A stretch of 40,219 nt of DNA from an uncultured Rhodothermaceae bacterium (GCA_913056335.1 CAJXLX010000016.1:1-40219), one strand, 5' to 3'. Positions 1-9,916 are shown, numbered from the stretch's first letter. The notes: a model not told the origin generated them from the letters alone. A program made the numbers and translations.

Positions 1-3000
1 CAGTGTCGCTTCACCTACCTGAACGATCGCGCCGAGCAACTGCTCAACCGCCCCCGCACTGACCTGCTTGGACGCAACGTGTGGGACGAGTTTCCCGAAG
101 CGGTTGGCCTGGAGTTTTATACGGCCTATCATGAGGCGGTTGAAACCCAAGAGAGCGTTCACTTTGAAGCGTACTTCCCGCCGCTCGACACGTGGTTCCA
201 GGTGAATGCCTATCCGTTCGAGGGCGGCCTGTCGGTCTACTTCGACGATATCACTGAACAGCGTGCGCTTGAAGACACACTGCGTCGCAAACAGGCCGAG
301 GCCCGCCTGCTCTTCGAAGCCAATCCGCTGCCCATGTGGGTCTACGACCCCGACACGCTGCGCTTCTTGGACGTAAACGAGGCTGCATTACGCGTCTATG
401 GCTACAGCACAGCCGATTTTCAGGATATGACGATTCTCGACATTCGTCCTAAAGACGAAATTGAACGGCTTCAGGAGTACCTGACTACCGACCGCCCTGA
501 CCTGCGCTCCCCGCCAGGTGTGTGGACTCATCACCGCGCCGACGGCTCGACGCTGAAGGTGAAAATTACATCCTCATCGGTTGAGTTTGAGGGATCCAAT
601 GCCGTGCTCGTTACTGTGAACGACGTGACGGAGCAGCATGAGGCCCAGCAGGCGCTTCGCGAGCGCGAGTCGCTCATTACGTCCATCAACGAAAACATTG
701 CCGAAGGGCTCTACCGGGCTTCAACAGACGACGGGCTCGTCTACGTGAACGATGCGTTTGTGCAGCTCTTTGGATACGAGAGCGCCGAGGAGATGCTGGC
801 GCTCCCCGACCTAACTGTGCTGTATGCGCATCCCCAGGAGCGCTTCGACTTCATTGATCAGGCGCACGGCCAAGGCTATCTGCGCAACCAGGAAATCAAG
901 TTTCGGCGTGCCGATGGCTCGACGTTTTGGGGCCTCCTTAGCGCCAGCGTCACCCGCAATGACGATGGCACAGTGCGCCACCGCGACGGGTCGGTGCTGA
1001 ACATTGATGCGCGCAAGGCCGCTGAGCAGAAGCTGCGACGCCGCGAGGAGTACCTCACCGTTACGCTCAACTCTATTGGCGATGCGGTCATTGCAACGAC
1101 ACCCGAAGGCCGCATCACCGAGATGAACAGCATAGCGGAAACGCTTACCGGCTGGCCCGCCGAAGAGGCCATTGGGCGTCCCCTGCCCGTTGTGTTTCGC
1201 ATTCATAACGCACACACCGGTGCGACCGTCGAGAATCCCGTAGACAAGGTGCTTCGCAGGGGACAAGTTGTGGGGCTTGCCAACCACACCGTGCTCACGG
1301 CCCGCGACGGCACCACGTACCAGATTGCCGACAGCGCCGCCCCCATCCGTGCCACCGATGGCGGCCCGCTCCTGGGCGTAGTGCTCGTATTTCGCAACGT
1401 GACGGAAGAATATAAACGCCAGGCGGAAATAGAGGCCGAGCGCCGTCGCCTGAAGCTGGCGCTACGCGGCGGCGACCTGGGACTGTGGGACTGGAACCTG
1501 GACACCGGCCATGTGCACTACAATGATCGCTGGGCCGAGATGCTGGGCTACGATCCCAGCGACATTGCCCCAACCGTCGACGCCTTTCGCAACCGCGTGC
1601 ACCCCGACGACCGTCCGCGCGTCTTCGATGCCGTTGATGCCCACATAGCCGGTGAGACGGACTTTGTCGACCTGGAGATTCGGATGCGCGCCCGCGACGA
1701 CTCCTGGCGATGGGTGCTGGACCGTGGCCAAGTTGTAGAGCGGCATTCCGATGGATCGGCCAAACGCATTGCAGGCACGCACCTTGACATTACCGAACGC
1801 AAAGAGCGTGAAAAAGCGCTGCGCCAGGCCAATGTGATGATGGAGCAGGCACAGGCTGTGGCCGAAATGGGCAGCGGCGTGTGGAACCTGGAACGCGGCA
1901 CGGTGCACCTCTCTTCCGAGGCCCAGCGTCTGCTTGGACTCAATGCCGCCTCGTTGCCGATCAAGGCATTCATAGACTTGGTGCACCCCGACGACCGTGA
2001 GCAGCTCATGCAAGGCGCTGAGCAGCTCGAAGCCGGCGACGATGCCCACAGCGAGTACCGTATTTCCCCACACAACGCAGACGACATTCGGTGGATTCGG
2101 GGGCGCTCGCGTGTTACACAGTTCAATGACCGGGATAAGCCTACTCGTATCCTCGGTATTCTGCTGGACATCACAAAGCAGAAACGCACAACCCAGGCCT
2201 TGACGCGCCAGAAGCGCTTGCTGGATACGATTATCGACAGCCTACCGGGTATTTTCTATCTATTCGATGAGAAGGGGCAGTTTCTACGATGGAATGATAA
2301 TTTTGAGGCTGTCACTGGCTACTCGGAAGAAGAGCTTGCCACGCTGCATCCTCTCAAATTATTTGAAGGCCACGACCGCATCCACGTAGCTCAACGAATC
2401 GAGCGCGCACTGACCGATGGGCATACCAGCGCCTCGGCAACGTTGGTCTCGAAGTCGGGCACCCAAACGCCCTACCTATTCACAGGCATCCGCCTGCGCA
2501 TCGATGGCACACGCTGCGTGGTGGGGATGGGCATCGACATCACCAGTCGAAAGCACGCCGAGGCCGCCCTTCAAGAACGCGAAAAGCGGGTCGAGGCATT
2601 CTATGATGCGATGAGCGACCTCACCCAGGCCGAAACAACCACTATGCTTGCTGAGCGCGCTTGCACGCTCATCACCGATACGCTTCAGTATCCCATCTGT
2701 GCGATTCGCTTCGCGCGCGACGGCCAGCTTGTGCCTGTAGCGGTGTCGAACGGCTCCACAGACATCATGGGCGGGATGCGTCCGTCGTATGCCATCGACG
2801 GACTTGGCGCGGTCGTGCGTGCGTATCGCCACCAGACCACCATCCGATACAGCGGCACCAACCCTAACCATTCGATTCAGTCGCCTGGCAATGTGCGGTC
2901 GGCGGTGTACGTACCGATTGGCACACATGGCACCATCTCGGTGGCCAGCCCCTCATCCGATGGGGTCGCCTCGTTCGATACGAAGCTCCTTGAGATTCTT

Positions 3001-3789
3001 GCTCACAATATGGCGAGCATCCTTGATCGCATTGAGCGCGAGGCGGACTTGCGCGCGGCTCGCGACGAGGCCGAGGAGATGAACCGCCTGAAGTCGGCGT
3101 TCCTCGCGAACATGAGCCACGAAATCCGCACGCCGCTCACCTCCATCATCGGCTTTGCCGAGATTCTGCGCGACGAGGCCGACGAATCAACCCAGCGGTT
3201 TGCCAACCTGATTCATACCAGCAGCCAGCGCCTCATGGAGACGCTCAAGTCGGTGCTCGACCTGTCGAAGCTCGAAGCCGGGGCTATGGATCTCTCTCCT
3301 GAGTCTGTGCAGGTGGATGCGGCAGTGCAGAGCACGGTGGACCTGTTTCAGCCGCGGGCCTCAGCACAAGATGTCGCCCTCACAACGCATGGCACAGATG
3401 CTGAATGCCGTGCGGTGCTCGACAAGAGCGCCCTCGACCGCGTGCTCAGCAACATGATCAGCAACGCGATCAAGTTTACCCCCAGCGGCGGATCGGTTGA
3501 CGTGCACCTGCACCCCGCACCCGACGCTATCGAAATCGCGGTGGCCGATACGGGCGTTGGGATCGAAGAGGCGTTCCTACCGGATCTGTTTGAGGCGTTT
3601 ACGCAAGAGTCCACCGGCAACACGCGCGCCTTCGAGGGGAGCGGGCTCGGCCTGGCCATCACCAAACGCCTGGTAGACCTGATGGGCGGCACCATCTCCG
3701 TGGAGAGCACGAAGGGCGAGGGGACCACGTTTACCGTGCGTTTGCCGCGCGAAGCATCGACAATGCCTGAACGCTCCAGCACCGCGTAG
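1..3789 (+). CDS. Multi-PAS sensor histidine kinase (5'-truncated by window edge)
   Basis: The reading frame is open from base 1, and residues before the first possible internal start already match a PAS domain, so the true start lies outside the window. About 1262 residues are visible. They hold seven PAS/PAC modules (the first partial), a GAF-like domain around residues 860-1010, then a HisKA dimerisation helix with the phospho-acceptor His near visible residue 1040 in the motif NMSHEIRTP. A HATPase domain follows, with N-box SNMISNAIKF, G1 box DTGVGIEE and G2 box GSGLGLAI. There is no receiver domain and no membrane segment in the visible part, so it is probably a cytoplasmic sensor of redox, light or small ligands passing phosphate to a regulator encoded elsewhere. 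No response regulator is adjacent. It ends 4 bp from the convergent next gene. The kinase call is firm; the signal is unknown. Confidence 0.93.
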   Translation, partial: QCRFTYLNDRAEQLLNRPRTDLLGRNVWDEFPEAVGLEFYTAYHEAVETQESVHFEAYFPPLDTWFQVNAYPFEGGLSVYFDDITEQRALEDTLRRKQAEARLLFEANPLPMWVYDPDTLRFLDVNEAALRVYGYSTADFQDMTILDIRPKDEIERLQEYLTTDRPDLRSPPGVWTHHRADGSTLKVKITSSSVEFEGSNAVLVTVNDVTEQHEAQQALRERESLITSINENIAEGLYRASTDDGLVYVNDAFVQLFGYESAEEMLALPDLTVLYAHPQERFDFIDQAHGQGYLRNQEIKFRRADGSTFWGLLSASVTRNDDGTVRHRDGSVLNIDARKAAEQKLRRREEYLTVTLNSIGDAVIATTPEGRITEMNSIAETLTGWPAEEAIGRPLPVVFRIHNAHTGATVENPVDKVLRRGQVVGLANHTVLTARDGTTYQIADSAAPIRATDGGPLLGVVLVFRNVTEEYKRQAEIEAERRRLKLALRGGDLGLWDWNLDTGHVHYNDRWAEMLGYDPSDIAPTVDAFRNRVHPDDRPRVFDAVDAHIAGETDFVDLEIRMRARDDSWRWVLDRGQVVERHSDGSAKRIAGTHLDITERKEREKALRQANVMMEQAQAVAEMGSGVWNLERGTVHLSSEAQRLLGLNAASLPIKAFIDLVHPDDREQLMQGAEQLEAGDDAHSEYRISPHNADDIRWIRGRSRVTQFNDRDKPTRILGILLDITKQKRTTQALTRQKRLLDTIIDSLPGIFYLFDEKGQFLRWNDNFEAVTGYSEEELATLHPLKLFEGHDRIHVAQRIERALTDGHTSASATLVSKSGTQTPYLFTGIRLRIDGTRCVVGMGIDITSRKHAEAALQEREKRVEAFYDAMSDLTQAETTTMLAERACTLITDTLQYPICAIRFARDGQLVPVAVSNGSTDIMGGMRPSYAIDGLGAVVRAYRHQTTIRYSGTNPNHSIQSPGNVRSAVYVPIGTHGTISVASPSSDGVASFDTKLLEILAHNMASILDRIEREADLRAARDEAEEMNRLKSAFLANMSHEIRTPLTSIIGFAEILRDEADESTQRFANLIHTSSQRLMETLKSVLDLSKLEAGAMDLSPESVQVDAAVQSTVDLFQPRASAQDVALTTHGTDAECRAVLDKSALDRVLSNMISNAIKFTPSGGSVDVHLHPAPDAIEIAVADTGVGIEEAFLPDLFEAFTQESTGNTRAFEGSGLGLAITKRLVDLMGGTISVESTKGEGTTFTVRLPREASTMPERSSTA

Positions 3790-3793
3790 TTCG

Positions 3794-4186
3794 CTACCGC
3801 ACCGGGGACAGCCCCGATGCATCAACGCGGGCTTTGCACGTTTCCATGTTCTCGCATTCCCAGTTGAGCGAGGTCCAGGCGGTACCTTCGATCCCGTCCA
3901 GTTCAAAGCCGCCGTCGGTGCTTGAGAGCGCAAAGAGGAAGCGATCGGCTTCCTCGGCCTCAGTCATGCCAAAGTAGTTGACCTTGACGCCGTTGTGGCC
4001 TGCCCAGCTTAGCGTCTCCCACGCACAGCCTTCGTTGCAGGTCAGTGCAAAACCGTCGTCAGTCGGTTCGACAACGATGTCAAAATCGGCCAGCGATGAC
4101 TGGGCAGCGACCGGGGGCGTGATTGCACACGCGACGACCATGAGAAGCGCGCCGATAGCGATGGAGCGTGCTGTGCGTGCGATCAT
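3794..4186 (-). CDS. Small secreted protein of unknown function
   Basis: 130 residues. The N-terminus has Arg residues, a hydrophobic stretch (about residues 10-25) and a VAAQ cleavage-like site, so a Sec signal peptide is likely. The mature part has two related halves: GFALTCNEGCAWETLSW, and later GFELDGIEGTAWTSLNW. In both, a G-F-x-L strand precedes E-G-x-A-W-x-x-L-x-W. The first half has a Cys pair (C-N-E-G-C), and a second pair follows the second half (C-E-N-M-E-T-C), so disulfides are plausible. I do not recognise a characterised family; similar small secreted proteins occur in Bacteroidota as far as I recall. It converges on the kinase gene with a 4 bp gap. Confidence 0.75.
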   Translation of the reverse strand: MIARTARSIAIGALLMVVACAITPPVAAQSSLADFDIVVEPTDDGFALTCNEGCAWETLSWAGHNGVKVNYFGMTEAEEADRFLFALSSTDGGFELDGIEGTAWTSLNWECENMETCKARVDASGLSPVR

Positions 4187-4412
4187 GAGGGTACGGGAGA
4201 ATGACTTTAACAGAGGCTATGGATGATGCCGATGTCAGCGAGGATGGGTCTGGCATTTTCTGCGAACGGTATCTGATTTGATTCAGGATCTGCATCCGTC
4301 TGGGACGACTCTGGAGGGACGAATGTGATTTCCTGTAGTCGCGTCTTGATGTTATGTATACATCAAGAAAACCACCCTGTCGCCCAAAAGCAACGCTCGG
4401 ACATAGTTGAGG

Positions 4413-5420
4413 CTACTCTCGCTCCGCCACCAGCACCACAAAATCGCCTTTACCGGCGTGGGACTCAGGATCGAACGTGTCCGGGTTGGATACGGCGTCG
4501 AAGTAGATGACGAGCTGGCGGGTGCCGGGGCGGTAGTGCGCGAGGGCTTCGGGCGTGCCGGTGCGCTCGGCGATGTGGAAGCGTCCGGTGAGGTGCACAA
4601 TCAGTGCGTTCGGCTGGCGCAGCAGGTGTTCGGCGATGGTGTAGGCCATCGTGGCATCCCACAGCATCTGGGCGTCGAGCAGACGCGTGAGGCCGCTACC
4701 GTGGCCGGGGGGCATAGCGGTATCAGTCGTGTCGGATTCGGTGGCATCCGCTTCGGTGGTGTCGCGGGGCGCGTGGTTGCTGCCGTGCATGCCCCCGCTC
4801 ATCTGCGCCATGAAGCGGCTGCGGTATGCCTGGCTGGGGTCGGGATACGGGCGCGGAGCCAGCCAGTTGGCAGCGTGCGACGGAAGGGCGTTGAGGGCGG
4901 TTCGTCCCTCACTCGCCACACGGTTTACGTAGCGGCGCGGCGCGTTGGCGGCCAAGACGGGGGCGTTGTGGGCGCGGGCGGTGTCGACCAGCGAATGATA
5001 GTCGCGCTCGTAGGTACTCCACGGGCGGCTGGCCCGCAGGAAGTGATCTTGGGAGATGAAGCCGCTCAAGTACTCGTTGAGCACGGGCTGCACATCGCGC
5101 TCAAACATTTCGAGGGAGAGCACAGCCGGGCGATCGGTGGCCAGGGCGCGCTGCCAGAGCGTATCCTGCAGGGCATGGATGGGGGCGTGGCCGTGCACCT
5201 CGCCCAGGAGCACCACGTCAACGGTGTCGAGGCTGGCGACAATGTTGCTGAGGGCCACCAGCTCTCCGTCTGCAGTGTAGACCTGGTAGGTGGAATCGGC
5301 GACTGTGGAGCTTGCGAACGACGGGCTCGACGTCGCCGCTGCTTCGTATCCCCCTAACTCTGGTGCGGACAGCAGCAGAAGCGCTGCAAAAACGAGGGTC
5401 TGAACAGCACGGCGAAGCAT
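4413..5420 (-). CDS. ChaN-like haem-binding-family (PF04187-type) secreted protein
   Basis: 335 residues from the Met at 5420. This start is chosen because the following residues form a clean signal peptide (MLRRAVQTLVFAALLLLSAP), whereas an upstream start at 5528 adds a hydrophilic leader overlapping the helicase gene. The motif VVLLGEVHGHAPIH (GE-x-H-x-x-x-x-H) and the later LSLEMFERD are typical of the ChaN family (TIKI/EreA-like fold), whose Campylobacter member binds haem. A His/Asp/Thr-rich insertion around residues 205-240 is unusual and may be a halophile-specific loop. The C-terminal part, with HLTGRFHIAE and VIYFDAV, also fits. No iron-uptake genes are adjacent, so the role in haem or iron handling is inferred from the family only. 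Confidence 0.8.
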   Translation of the reverse strand: MLRRAVQTLVFAALLLLSAPELGGYEAAATSSPSFASSTVADSTYQVYTADGELVALSNIVASLDTVDVVLLGEVHGHAPIHALQDTLWQRALATDRPAVLSLEMFERDVQPVLNEYLSGFISQDHFLRASRPWSTYERDYHSLVDTARAHNAPVLAANAPRRYVNRVASEGRTALNALPSHAANWLAPRPYPDPSQAYRSRFMAQMSGGMHGSNHAPRDTTEADATESDTTDTAMPPGHGSGLTRLLDAQMLWDATMAYTIAEHLLRQPNALIVHLTGRFHIAERTGTPEALAHYRPGTRQLVIYFDAVSNPDTFDPESHAGKGDFVVLVAERE

Positions 5421-5463
5421 AGCGGCTGAAGGCAGTGATGTGGGATGCGTCGCGTTGCCCGTC

Positions 5464-5483
5464 GCGAACGGGCGACCGTTCGC
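5464..5483 (+). repeat. Dispersed GNRA-loop hairpin element, copy 1
   Basis: An 8-bp perfect stem, GCGAACGG / CCGTTCGC, with loop GCGA, lies between the helicase 3' end and the ChaN-like gene. It is followed by TTCAGGG. The same core (GAACGG-GNGA-CCGTTC, then TCAG) recurs at 16483-16500 and 29272-29295. Confidence 0.7.
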
Positions 5484-5511
5484 TTCAGGGCGGGGTTTGG
5501 GGTTCTGGACG

Positions 5512-6930
5512 TTATGCATCCTCAGCATCGGCGTCGAGATCGCTCAGGTCTACATTTTCGTCGATGAGGTGCGCCAGCAGCTCGGGGTGCTCATCGGCCA
5601 GGCGATCGACCAGGGGCATGAAGCGCTGTACGGCGTCGTTGTCGTGAGCGTTGTTGTAGTGGAGGCGCAGCTGATTTTCTGCTTCGTCGAGCGGATCGAC
5701 GGGTAGTTCGGCGCGCTTCATTTCGATGCCGTAGGCTTTGGCCATGCGGATGAGCTCGAACTCATCTTCGTGCGTGGCCAGGATGATGGTGGTGCCGGTT
5801 TTGCCCGCGCGGGCGGTGCGTCCAGAGCGGTGGATGAGGTACTCGCGGTCTTGCGGCACGTCGTAGATGAACACGTGACTAAGTGCCGATACGTCGATGC
5901 CGCGGGCCGCTACGTCGGTGGCCACGAGCATGCGAAGCTCGCCGCTGCGGAGGCGGTCGATAGCCTCTTCGCGCTTGCGCTGCGACAGATCGCCCGACAT
6001 TTCGTCGATGCTGTAGCCCGCGTTGCCCAAGAACTTGCGCAGGTACGTGACCTCGCGCTTGGTGTTGGCAAAGATGAGAGCGGACTCGGGCTCTTCCATC
6101 TCGATCAGCTGGCGCAGCGCGCGGTCTTTTTCCATCGGCGCCACAAGGTAGTAGCGATACGCGATCTCGTCGACGCTCATGTGGCCCGAGCTAAGCGACA
6201 GGAAGTCGGGATCACTCAGGAACTCGCGCGCTACTGAGCGCACCTTGGGCGGCATGGTGGCGCTGAACATGCACGACTGACGATCGCGACTCAGGTAGTC
6301 GCGAATCTCCTTCATGTCCGGGTAGAAGCCCATCGAGAGCATCTCGTCGGCTTCGTCGAGGATGAAGAGGCGCACCGTTTTCGCCTTGAAGTTCTTCTTT
6401 TTCAGATGGTCGAGGATGCGCCCGGGGGTGCCAATAATGACCTGCGCACCGCCCTTCAGCGCATCGATCTGCGGGCCGTAGCCCACGCCGCCGTAGATGA
6501 GTGCGGCTTCGAGATCGTTCGTCTCGGGCGTGGCAATTTTCATGCGCTCGAACTCCTCGTGCACCTGACGCGCCAGCTCGCGCGTGGGGGTAAGAATGAG
6601 TGCTTGCGCCTCTTTCTTCGAGGAGTCGAGGCGGTCGAAGAGGGGAAGCAGAAACGCCCCGGTCTTGCCCGATCCGGTGCGCGACTGCACAATGAGGTCG
6701 CGTCCAGCAATGAGATACGGAAGCGCCCGGCGCTGTACCTCCATGAGGTCGTCCCACCCGGCCGCACGCATGGCCTGCTCCACCTGGTCGGGCAGTTCCG
6801 GAGCGGTAATCTCGTTGAGGGGGTTTTCCGGCTCCTGCAGCTCCCCGACCTCCTCCTGCCGTTTTTGGCGCTGTCCTTTAGAAGTCAGGTCGATGACATT
6901 AGTGAACGAGGCGCTGGACGAATCCGCCAT
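5512..6930 (-). CDS. DEAD-box ATP-dependent RNA helicase
   Basis: 472 residues from the Met at 6930 (MADSSSASF). A longer frame from 7020 adds an unlikely leader. All core motifs are present in order: motif I SRTGSGKT, Ia PTRELARQ, GG (GGVGYG), Ib TPGR, II DEAD, III SAT, IV LIFANTKRE, V ATDVAARGID and VI HRSGRTARAGK. This places it in superfamily 2, close to CshA/DeaD-type helicases that remodel rRNA and mRNA. The tail after motif VI is short and ends in a strongly acidic stretch (DENVDLSDLDADAEDA), with no DbpA-type RNA-binding domain evident. It lies downstream of fabG on the same strand with a 171 bp gap, so it may have its own promoter. Confidence 0.95.
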   Translation of the reverse strand: MADSSSASFTNVIDLTSKGQRQKRQEEVGELQEPENPLNEITAPELPDQVEQAMRAAGWDDLMEVQRRALPYLIAGRDLIVQSRTGSGKTGAFLLPLFDRLDSSKKEAQALILTPTRELARQVHEEFERMKIATPETNDLEAALIYGGVGYGPQIDALKGGAQVIIGTPGRILDHLKKKNFKAKTVRLFILDEADEMLSMGFYPDMKEIRDYLSRDRQSCMFSATMPPKVRSVAREFLSDPDFLSLSSGHMSVDEIAYRYYLVAPMEKDRALRQLIEMEEPESALIFANTKREVTYLRKFLGNAGYSIDEMSGDLSQRKREEAIDRLRSGELRMLVATDVAARGIDVSALSHVFIYDVPQDREYLIHRSGRTARAGKTGTTIILATHEDEFELIRMAKAYGIEMKRAELPVDPLDEAENQLRLHYNNAHDNDAVQRFMPLVDRLADEHPELLAHLIDENVDLSDLDADAEDA

Positions 6931-7101
6931 TATACAGCCAGGGATGATATCAGCAAAACGAAAAAGACAGCTGGGTGTGCTGTTGGGTTCATTACGTAAG
7001 CATACGCGTAAACGATCCACACCGAACCGCCGGGTTGAGCCGCGTTTGGGGGATGTTCAAACCCTGTCACATCCCCCGGACCGCGGGGCATCTAAAGGGG
7101 A

Positions 7102-7851
7102 TTACATGGCCAGGCCGCCGTCGACTTTGAGCACCTGACCGGTGATGTACGACGCAGCGGGCGACGCCAAGAACAGCACCGCCTGCGCAATGTCGTCTGG
7201 ATCTGCGGGGCGGCCCAGCGGCACGGCGTCGAGCATGGCCTGGCGGGCGTCATCGTTCATCGCATCGGTCATATCGGTGGCTACGTAGCCGGGGGCCACC
7301 ACATTGGCGCGAACGCCGCGTCCGCTCAGCTCTTTGGCAAAGCTCTTCGTAAAGCCAATAATCCCAGCTTTCGAGGCCGCGTAGTTGGTCTGCCCGGCGT
7401 TGCCCATTATTCCCACGACCGACGAGATGTTGATGACTGCCCCGCTGCGCTGCCGCATAAACGGACGGTAGGCCGCCTTGCAGAAGTTGAACACGCCCTT
7501 CAGGTTGGTATCGAGCACGGCGTCCCAGTCGTCGGCATCCAGGCGCAGCATGAGTCCGTCGCGCGTGATGCCCGCGTTGTTCACGAGCACATCGAGGCGC
7601 CCCCACGCGTCGGTTACAGCTGACACGGCGTCTTCAGCCGCCTCTGGCTTGGCCACATCGCCCTGGATGGCGATGGCTTCGACATCGCGCGTGCTCAGTT
7701 CGGCCACGATCTCGTCAGCGGTTTCTGCCGAAGAGCGATACGTAAAGGCCACACGGGCCCCCGCATCCGCAAACGCTTCAACGATCGCACGGCCAATGCC
7801 TCGGGTGCCGCCGGTTACAAGAACAGTGGTGTCAGTCAGGTCAAAATCCAT
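7102..7851 (-). CDS. fabG: 3-oxoacyl-[ACP] reductase
   Basis: 249 residues, the usual FabG length. It reduces 3-oxoacyl-ACP to 3-hydroxyacyl-ACP with NADPH in type II fatty acid elongation. Visible signatures are the nucleotide-binding TGGTRGIGRA near residue 14, NNAG, the catalytic Ser in NISSVVG, and the YAASK Tyr/Lys pair, followed by PGYVATDM and the C-terminal ITGQVLKVDGG. It is the last gene of the minus-strand run plsX-fabH-fabD-fabG, 54 bp after fabD. No acpP or fabF follows in this window, so those genes, usual neighbours in other bacteria, are elsewhere. Confidence 0.97.
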   Translation of the reverse strand: MDFDLTDTTVLVTGGTRGIGRAIVEAFADAGARVAFTYRSSAETADEIVAELSTRDVEAIAIQGDVAKPEAAEDAVSAVTDAWGRLDVLVNNAGITRDGLMLRLDADDWDAVLDTNLKGVFNFCKAAYRPFMRQRSGAVINISSVVGIMGNAGQTNYAASKAGIIGFTKSFAKELSGRGVRANVVAPGYVATDMTDAMNDDARQAMLDAVPLGRPADPDDIAQAVLFLASPAASYITGQVLKVDGGLAM

Positions 7852-7905
7852 ACAGTGGGTTTCGTGCTACGTGATTATAAAGTAGGAGGATACGAAGTGG
7901 AGTCG

Positions 7906-8859
7906 CTATGCCGAAGCAGCGATCTCATCTAAGAAGGCGGCGCAGTCGTCGGCGGTATCTACGCCTTTGCGTTCGGCATCGCGGCCCAGCGTGCGTTTCA
8001 CCAGACCTTGCAGCACCGAGCCCGCACCAATCTCTACGAACCGGGTGGCGCCGTCGGCCTCCATGGCGCGCAGAAGCTGCGCCCAGCGCACCGGCGACTG
8101 CAGCTGGTCGAGCAGTCGCTGGCGGATTTCGTCGGGGTCGGCGGTCGGCTTTGCGGTTACGTTCAGGTAGACCGGGCACTGCGGTTTGCTGATCGTGACG
8201 GCCTCCAATGCGCTGGCAAGGCCCTCGCGGGCGTAGTCCATCAACGGCGAGTGGAAGGCGCCGCTCACCGATAGCGGGATGGTGCGGGCATCGAGCCGCT
8301 CGGTGGCCCGTTCGATGGCCTCCACATCCCCCGAAATAACGATCTGGCCGGGCGCGTTGAAGTTAGCGGGCTGCACTACGCCTTCGCCGGCGTCGGTGGC
8401 TGCGGTGCAGGCGGTCTCAACGGCCTCGTCGTCGGCCCCAAGCACAGCGGCCATGGTGCCCGGACGCCGCTTTCCGGCTTCGGCCATCAGTTCGCCGCGT
8501 CGGCGCACCAGGCGCAGTCCATCGTCGAACGAGAGCGCTCCGGCCGCGGCCAGGGCACTATACTCGCCCAGGCTGTGCCCGGCGACCATTGAGGGGGCTG
8601 CGCCGTGCGCACGAAGCACCGCCATTGCGGCCAGGCTGTGGGTGTAGAGGGCGGGCTGCGTCACCTCGGTGGCGGTGAGGGCCGCTTCGGGATCGTCGAC
8701 ATCGGCGGTGCCAAACATGAGGGCGCGCAGGTCGAAGCCCAGCACCTCGTTAGCAGTGTCAATGCGCGCGGCGGCTTCGTCGTACGCATCGTAGAGCGAC
8801 TGCCCCATGCCCACGTACTGAGCGCCTTGTCCAGGAAAGAGATAGGCGGTTGCGGCCAT
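7906..8859 (-). CDS. fabD: Malonyl-CoA:ACP transacylase
   Basis: 317 residues from the Met at 8859 (MAATAYLFPGQGAQ), which places the diagnostic FPGQGAQ at the very N-terminus as in the family. The longer frame from 8919 overlaps the 3' end of fabH and adds no conserved sequence. The nucleophile Ser is in GHSLGEYSAL, the substrate Arg in LVRRRGELM, and the catalytic His in SGAFHSPLM. It loads malonyl groups onto ACP. It sits between fabH and fabG as in many bacterial fab operons. Confidence 0.97.
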   Translation of the reverse strand: MAATAYLFPGQGAQYVGMGQSLYDAYDEAAARIDTANEVLGFDLRALMFGTADVDDPEAALTATEVTQPALYTHSLAAMAVLRAHGAAPSMVAGHSLGEYSALAAAGALSFDDGLRLVRRRGELMAEAGKRRPGTMAAVLGADDEAVETACTAATDAGEGVVQPANFNAPGQIVISGDVEAIERATERLDARTIPLSVSGAFHSPLMDYAREGLASALEAVTISKPQCPVYLNVTAKPTADPDEIRQRLLDQLQSPVRWAQLLRAMEADGATRFVEIGAGSVLQGLVKRTLGRDAERKGVDTADDCAAFLDEIAASA

Positions 8860-8893
8860 AGCCAATATGGTGGTCAGTGGTTGAAGTGTGCGA

Positions 8894-9916
8894 TTAGTCG
8901 GCGTATTCGGAGCCGTCATAGGCCCAAGTCAGGTACGACGCGCCCCACGTGAGTCCGCCGCCAAAGGTGGTGAGCACCAGGTTGTGGCCGGGGCGCAGCT
9001 CGTGCTGCCAGTCGTAGAGGCAGAGCGGCACAGTGGCAGCGGTGGTGTTGCCGTACCGATCGATGTTCATCATCACCTTGTCGGAGGAGAGCCCCATGCG
9101 GTTGGCCGTCGCATCGATGATACGCTGGTTCGCCTGATGCGGTACGAGGTAGTCCACATCGCTGCCGGAGAGGTCGTTGCGCTCCATGATGTCGGTACAG
9201 ACATCGGACATGCCTGTGACGGCATGACGAAAAACAGGGCGTCCGTCTTGCTTAAGATAGTGGTCGCCTGCATCGACCGTTTCATGGGAAGCAGGGCGCC
9301 GGCTGCCTCCGGCGGGCAGCTTAAGCAGATCGGCGTGAGCGCCATCGGCGTGGTGCACCGTGTCTTGGAGGCCGTAGGTATCGCTGGGCTCCAGCAGCAC
9401 GGCCCCAGCAGCATCGCCAAACAGGATGCACGTGCTGCGGTCGGTATAGTCGGTGATGGAGCTCATGGTGTCGGCTCCAATGACAAGCACGCGCTCGGCG
9501 CGCCCACTCTCGATGAAGCTGGCGCCATTGGTCAATGCGAACAGAAACCCGCTACAGGCTGCTGACAGGTCGAATCCCCAGGCCGAGCTGGCCCCAATCT
9601 GATCTTGCACCAGGCACGCCGTCGCCGGAAAGAGCATGTCGGGCGTTACCGTGGCCACGATGATGAGGTCGATCGTGGCCGGGTCAATGTCGTGCGTGTC
9701 GATAAGCTCTTGGGCCGCCTGCGTAGCCATGTAGGCGGTGGCTTTGCCATCGTCGTCGAGGATACGGCGCTCTTTGATGCCGGTGCGCGACTGAATCCAC
9801 TCGTCCGACGTTTCAACCATCTGCTCCAGGTCGGGATTGGTGAGGCGGCGCTCGGGGAGGAAGTGGCCCACCGCAGTGATGGCTGCCTGCGGTTGCGTCG
9901 AAGAAAATGTAGACAT
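8894..9916 (-). CDS. fabH: 3-oxoacyl-[ACP] synthase III (KAS III)
   Basis: 340 residues from the Met at 9916 (MSTFSSTQPQ). The upstream frame to 10012 is unsupported. It starts fatty acid synthesis by condensing acyl-CoA with malonyl-ACP. The catalytic triad is visible: Cys in SAACSGFLFA, His in VPHQANQRI and Asn in YGNTTAATVP. The N-terminal TSDEWIQSRTGIKERR is also diagnostic. It follows plsX and precedes fabD, separated by 125 and 34 bp. Confidence 0.97.
   Translation of the reverse strand: MSTFSSTQPQAAITAVGHFLPERRLTNPDLEQMVETSDEWIQSRTGIKERRILDDDGKATAYMATQAAQELIDTHDIDPATIDLIIVATVTPDMLFPATACLVQDQIGASSAWGFDLSAACSGFLFALTNGASFIESGRAERVLVIGADTMSSITDYTDRSTCILFGDAAGAVLLEPSDTYGLQDTVHHADGAHADLLKLPAGGSRRPASHETVDAGDHYLKQDGRPVFRHAVTGMSDVCTDIMERNDLSGSDVDYLVPHQANQRIIDATANRMGLSSDKVMMNIDRYGNTTAATVPLCLYDWQHELRPGHNLVLTTFGGGLTWGASYLTWAYDGSEYAD

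Noticed and set aside
4407..5357. 316-codon plus-strand open frame
   Set aside because: It is antisense to the ChaN-like gene; the minus-strand product has a signal peptide and family motifs, and this one has none.
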